Part shown: positions 60,922 to 64,000 of the stretch, piece after piece
How the letters are laid out: every line of letters begins with the position of its first letter
Position numbering within the stretch: the stretch's first letter is position 1
NCBI GenBank assembly: GCA_018402085.1
Contig: JAGYJM010000002.1
Location: forward strand, 1,240,001 to 1,304,000
Source: Flavobacteriales bacterium
Lineage (GTDB): Bacteria; Bacteroidota; Bacteroidia; Flavobacteriales_D; Sanyastnellaceae
Reading direction: 5' to 3'
Length of the DNA stretch: 64,000 nt
Notes under the pieces: model-generated
The model's input: the letters and a program-made list of their open reading frames with translations, nothing else
The model's database searches: none
Told to the model about the DNA's origin: nothing
Program-made: the position numbers and the translations under genes

Positions 60922-63186
60922 ATGCTTAAAGCTTTACTTTCTTGCGCAGCATTCGCAATCGTTTTCATCTCTTCAGCACAACAAAGCTGTTCGCTGATCT
61001 ATGCTACTCCCACAGGTACAGGCTTGGAGGGCACCCTTGAGGCTCCGGCGAACCTGCTTCAGGCAATTGATATTCACCTTAATGATCCCTCACGCGATCT
61101 GATCTACCTCCTTGAAGGAAACCACAACCTCTATCAAACACTTGAGGTGCCTACCGGACTGACCATAGAAGGGGGATATTTTAACTCCGGTAATGGCTGG
61201 GTCAAAAACAGTGACGCCCTGACCATTCTCAATATCAATCCGCCCGTTCAGGATGTAAATGGTACCGGACAAATTCTGGGTGTATCCATTGACAACACCG
61301 ATAATGTAGCCCTCCGTGACCTTGAAATCCGCGTGGCGATTGGCGTCAACCCAGGGAACTTTAACACCAACGGCGTGAGCATCACGGGCGTGCGCGCCGC
61401 GAACTCCAGCAACTACACCCTCGAACGTGTAACCATCGTCACCGGAGTTGCCGGCAACGGTATTGCGGGCTCAAACGGTTCATCAGGTGGAAATGGCGCT
61501 ATCGGTGAAACTGGTCAGCAAGGTTGTAACGACTGTGGCGACGGCGCCTTCGGAGGTAACGGCGGTGCCGGTGGCAACGCAGGCGGTGCCGGTGGTCGCG
61601 GTGGTTATGGCAATACTACAGGTGATACCGGCAACCCTGGTGGAGGTGCGAATGGAGGTTCCGGCGGTGGCGGCGGATCAGGTGACAATAGCACCTGTAT
61701 TTTCGGCTGCAGTGAAGCCGATGCCGGTAATCCCGGAGCGAACGGCTCTGACGGTGCCAACGGTGCCGGAGGTGGCGGTGGATTCACCGACTTTGTGAAT
61801 GGATGGTTCATCCCGATTGCCGGACAAAACGGCGACAACGGCCAGGCCGGCGGCGGCGGCGGTGGTGGTGGCGGTGGCGGCGGCTCTGCCTGTTGCCTTG
61901 ACGATCGCGGTGCCGGTGGCGGCGGCGGCGGCGGTGGCGGCTTCGGTGGCCTCGGCGGCACTGGCGGTGGCACCGGCGGTAGCTCAATCGCTTTCCTCAC
62001 ATGGAACAACAACAATGGTGGCCTACTGCGCGATGTTAATCTTAATCCCGGCGATGCCGGACTTGGCGCTGCAGGCGGACAAGGTGGTGCAGGTGGTATC
62101 GGAGGCGACGGTGGTCCCGGAGGTACAGGTCTCGATGAAGGCGGCGACGGTGGCCCCGGTGGAACCGGCGGTACAGGCGGAGCTGGTGGCCAGGGCGGTG
62201 CAGGCAGCAATGGTGATGTACACCAGCTCTTCGAAAATGGCACACCTGTCTCGGTTCAAACCACAGGCTGGCCTTTCAACGAAACTTACACTGCCAATAC
62301 CTTCTACGGCTGTACCAATAGTGCCATCACCCTTACCAAGAGCACAGGTAACTGGGATTTCGACGCAATGGGCACGGCGGTCATCAATGATCTACTGCCA
62401 AATGCCTCCAGCTACAGCGCAGTAGATAATACGGTAGAGGTCTCGTACACGCTCCTCGGCGAGAAAGACCTCGTGACTGAGCTCAGCACCCTCTCGAACT
62501 TCTTCGAGATTCGTGAAAACAGACCACTCCCAACGATCGAGGCCATTCCGGATACCCTCTGCGCGGAAGAGTTGCTCAACCTGACCACCAATGAAGTAGG
62601 GGTGGCTTATGACTGGACCATCCTCAGCGAAGCCGGTGATGAAATCGCCTCGCGAACAGGAGCAAGTCCGGCACCCGTAGAACTGACCAACTCTGGAAAA
62701 TACTATGTGAAACTTCAGGTGCGCGATGCCTGCTGCGGCTGGTCAGTACCGGTGTACGACTCAACCGTTGTTCGCTTGCCGATTGAAACACTCAACGCCA
62801 TTCAGATCTGCGAAACGGATTCTGTATTCCTCGAAGGAGCATGGCAAAACGAAGAAGGCATCTACGTGGATGTTCTGACCACGGTCAATGGCTGTGACAG
62901 CATCGCAACCAATGTACTCTTCATAGGCCAGTGCGTTGACTTTGGATGTACAGATCCTGCAGCAATCAACTACAACCCACTCGCTCTTGAAGACGATGGC
63001 TCTTGCATCTTCGTGAACCAGGAAAACTTCTGCGGGCCGGGCACCATATTCGATCCGGAGCTCGGTCAATGCGTTGTCGCCTGCCCGGGTGATCTCGATA
63101 ATAATGGCGTTATACAAACAGGAGATCTTTTGGTATTCTTATCTGTTTTCTCACTAACTTGCGAAGAGGCTTACGGAAACGATTAA
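60922..63186 (+). CDS. exported glycine-rich protein with dockerin-like C-terminus
   Basis: 754 residues from the ATG at 60922, which gives a clean signal peptide. Residues 20-165 resemble a right-handed beta-helix start (IEGGYFNSGNGW, NVALRDLEIRV). Residues about 180-435 are Gly-rich, with GGNGGAGGNAGGAGG-type runs broken by Cys-rich inserts. Then a Cys-containing domain, a GCTDPAAINYNPLALEDDGSC motif, and the end CPGDLDNNGVIQTGDLLVFLS, which looks like one dockerin-type Ca loop. No type A sorting domain is visible. Probably extracellular matrix or surface material. Confidence 0.82.
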   Translation: MLKALLSCAAFAIVFISSAQQSCSLIYATPTGTGLEGTLEAPANLLQAIDIHLNDPSRDLIYLLEGNHNLYQTLEVPTGLTIEGGYFNSGNGWVKNSDALTILNINPPVQDVNGTGQILGVSIDNTDNVALRDLEIRVAIGVNPGNFNTNGVSITGVRAANSSNYTLERVTIVTGVAGNGIAGSNGSSGGNGAIGETGQQGCNDCGDGAFGGNGGAGGNAGGAGGRGGYGNTTGDTGNPGGGANGGSGGGGGSGDNSTCIFGCSEADAGNPGANGSDGANGAGGGGGFTDFVNGWFIPIAGQNGDNGQAGGGGGGGGGGGGSACCLDDRGAGGGGGGGGGFGGLGGTGGGTGGSSIAFLTWNNNNGGLLRDVNLNPGDAGLGAAGGQGGAGGIGGDGGPGGTGLDEGGDGGPGGTGGTGGAGGQGGAGSNGDVHQLFENGTPVSVQTTGWPFNETYTANTFYGCTNSAITLTKSTGNWDFDAMGTAVINDLLPNASSYSAVDNTVEVSYTLLGEKDLVTELSTLSNFFEIRENRPLPTIEAIPDTLCAEELLNLTTNEVGVAYDWTILSEAGDEIASRTGASPAPVELTNSGKYYVKLQVRDACCGWSVPVYDSTVVRLPIETLNAIQICETDSVFLEGAWQNEEGIYVDVLTTVNGCDSIATNVLFIGQCVDFGCTDPAAINYNPLALEDDGSCIFVNQENFCGPGTIFDPELGQCVVACPGDLDNNGVIQTGDLLVFLSVFSLTCEEAYGND

Positions 63187-63218
63187 TAAGCTCCTTGACC
63201 TTACCCAAAATACGACCG

Positions 63219-63253
63219 GCCCTCTTGCCTCAAGCAAGAGGGCTTCTCGTTTT
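63219..63253 (+). terminator. rho-independent terminator after the glycine-rich protein
   Basis: 10-bp stem GCCCTCTTGC/GCAAGAGGGC with loop CTCAA, followed by a T-rich stretch TTCTCGTTTT. It lies 32 bp beyond the stop at 63186. Confidence 0.85.
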
Positions 63254-63273
63254 CAGTACCAGACCATTTTCAA

Positions 63274-63858
63274 ATGCCGCGCTACTTCGCCTTTTATAAA
63301 CCGTACGGAATCTTGTCGCAGTTCAGCGACGAAGGACAAAAGAAGGGGTGGGGCTCGGTCATTGATCTGCCGCCTAATGTCTACGGAGTCGGCAGACTTG
63401 ACGCTGATAGTGAAGGACTCTTGCTGATGACCGATGATAAATCGATCAACGAACGCCTGCTACATCCTTCTAATCGTCATTGGCGAACCTATCTCGTTCA
63501 GGTAGAAGGCGAGATCAGCGCAAAAGCGCTGGATGCGTTGAGAAGACCTATGTCGCTAAGATTTAAAAAGAAGAACCACCAAACCCTTCCCGCGAAAGTA
63601 GAATGGCTAACCGAAGAACCTGAACTTCCCGAGCGCAACCCGCCCGTCAGGTTCCGAAAATCTGTGCCAACATCCTGGATTCGCCTCTCCTTGCAGGAAG
63701 GCAAGAACCGTCAGGTTCGTAAAATGACGGCAGTAGTGGGTTTCCCCACGCTTCGACTGGTGCGGGAGTCCATCGAAGACCTGCAGATCGGTGAGCTCCA
63801 GCCCGGCGAGGTCAGAGAGTACGAGCAACAGAACTTTCTTCGGCTCTTAGATCTTTGA
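63274..63858 (+). CDS. 23S rRNA pseudouridine synthase, RsuA/RluE type
   Basis: 194 residues. GVGRLDADSEGLLLMTDD is the catalytic motif, with D43 the nucleophile; FAFYKPYGILSQF at the start and LQEGKNRQVRKMTAVVGFPTLRLVRES complete the core. There is no S4 domain, as in RluE, which converts U2457 of 23S rRNA; the exact target is inference. A palindromic element (63517-63535) encodes SAKALDA in the middle of the protein. Confidence 0.93.
   Translation: MPRYFAFYKPYGILSQFSDEGQKKGWGSVIDLPPNVYGVGRLDADSEGLLLMTDDKSINERLLHPSNRHWRTYLVQVEGEISAKALDALRRPMSLRFKKKNHQTLPAKVEWLTEEPELPERNPPVRFRKSVPTSWIRLSLQEGKNRQVRKMTAVVGFPTLRLVRESIEDLQIGELQPGEVREYEQQNFLRLLDL
63517..63535 (+). repeat. 19-bp hairpin-GGATG element, copy 21
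   Basis: Stem AGCGC, loop AAAA, GGATG on the plus strand; read as SAKALDA in the pseudouridine synthase. Confidence 0.85.
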
Positions 63859-63882
63859 TAGCCACGCTTCAGCCGCTTTCAG

Positions 63883-63890
63883 TAGCTTTG
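63883..63890 (+). promoter_or_regulatory. -7 box TAGCTTTG for the last partial gene
   Basis: Exact TAnnTTTG, five bases before the ATG at 63896. Confidence 0.5.
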
Positions 63891-63895
63891 CGCCA

Positions 63896-64000
63896 ATGCG
63901 TTTGATCATTTTACTCATCGGCTATCCACTGTTTTTAGTGTGGACCATCATCTCGGGCTTCACCGGGATGTTCATCGCTGCGGTGCTGCGGTCTCCACAA
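63896..64000 (+). CDS. N-terminal part of a membrane protein, cut by the window end
   Basis: 35 residues starting MRLIILLIGYPLFLVWTIIS, with one strongly hydrophobic segment, still open at the window end. The start is supported by a -7 box (63883-63890) five bases upstream. Family cannot be told from so little. Confidence 0.5.
   Translation, partial: MRLIILLIGYPLFLVWTIISGFTGMFIAAVLRSPQ

Noticed and set aside
61605-62243. Long proline-rich frame on the minus strand
   Set aside because: Antisense image of the Gly-rich repeat (GGN codons read as Pro); no start context or domain.

Overview
The window looks like chromosome from a marine-type member of Bacteroidota, most likely order Flavobacteriales. 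The evidence is of several kinds. Three secreted proteins end in type IX secretion (T9SS) sorting domains. Several families are largely Bacteroidota-specific (DUF5683, DUF5777, the DUF3276/PUR-alpha-like protein, a signal peptidase with a DUF5684-like N-terminus). Promoters carry the Bacteroidota -7 box TAnnTTTG, and recognisable Shine-Dalgarno sites are rare. The order parA-parB-DUF5683-dapB-lepB-wbqC is, from memory, also typical of Flavobacteriia. Base composition is close to balanced and genes are densely packed. I see no tRNA, rRNA or CRISPR array.

Layout. Positions 0.3-9 kb carry a thioesterase, a secreted cupin, a GTDC1/QTMAN-type tRNA-queuosine mannosyltransferase homologue, a zinc phospholipase C-like protein, comB, gcvT, a glycosyltransferase and a dipeptidyl-peptidase IV-like S9 peptidase. 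Positions 9-15 kb hold a lone ParE/RelE-like toxin and then the minus-strand housekeeping block wbqC-lepB-dapB-DUF5683-parB-parA, followed by a UPF0173 hydrolase. Positions 15-24 kb contain an FMN reductase, a PUR-alpha-like protein, a large BNR/sortilin-like secreted protein, an M48 lipoprotein with clpS, a LytTR regulator whose receiver domain lacks the phosphoacceptor Asp, and a TPR/PD40/OmpA/DUF1573 envelope protein. Positions 24-34.5 kb carry a YopX-like protein, pirin, an AlbA_2 protein, a GT2 glycosyltransferase, a 1236-residue T9SS cargo protein and an operon of haem c proteins with a DUF5777 barrel. Positions 34.7-44 kb include glnS, an IS3-family element inserted in a heptanucleotide repeat array, cca, yqgE, an M14 peptidase and an alpha/beta hydrolase. 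Positions 44-64 kb carry two tandem FG-GAP/ASPIC T9SS proteins, a penicillin acylase homologue, acs, a 1490-residue exported protein of unknown function, a dienoyl-CoA reductase-like flavoenzyme, a glycine-rich exported protein with a dockerin-like end, an RluE-type pseudouridine synthase and the start of a membrane protein.

The most striking signal is not a gene. I find 21 copies of a 19-bp element made of a perfect 5-bp stem, a 4-nt purine-rich loop (AAAA in 13, GAAA in 4), the second stem arm, and an invariant GGATG. The stem sequence differs between copies (14 different stems) but always pairs. Nineteen copies lie inside confidently called genes. All ten copies that have GGATG on the coding strand are read in the same frame, giving xAKAxDx-like peptides. 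By simple counting about 0.1 such structures would be expected by chance. This looks like an interspersed palindromic element that tolerates or exploits insertion in coding sequence.

Two further non-coding patterns stand out. Short 7-bp tandem repeats (CCGTCAG/CTGACGG/GTCTGGN) fill intergenic gaps around glnS and the IS3 element. TAnnTTTG boxes sit only 4-6 nt before the start codon at seven genes, implying near-leaderless mRNAs. Calls rest on reading motifs by eye; no database search was available.
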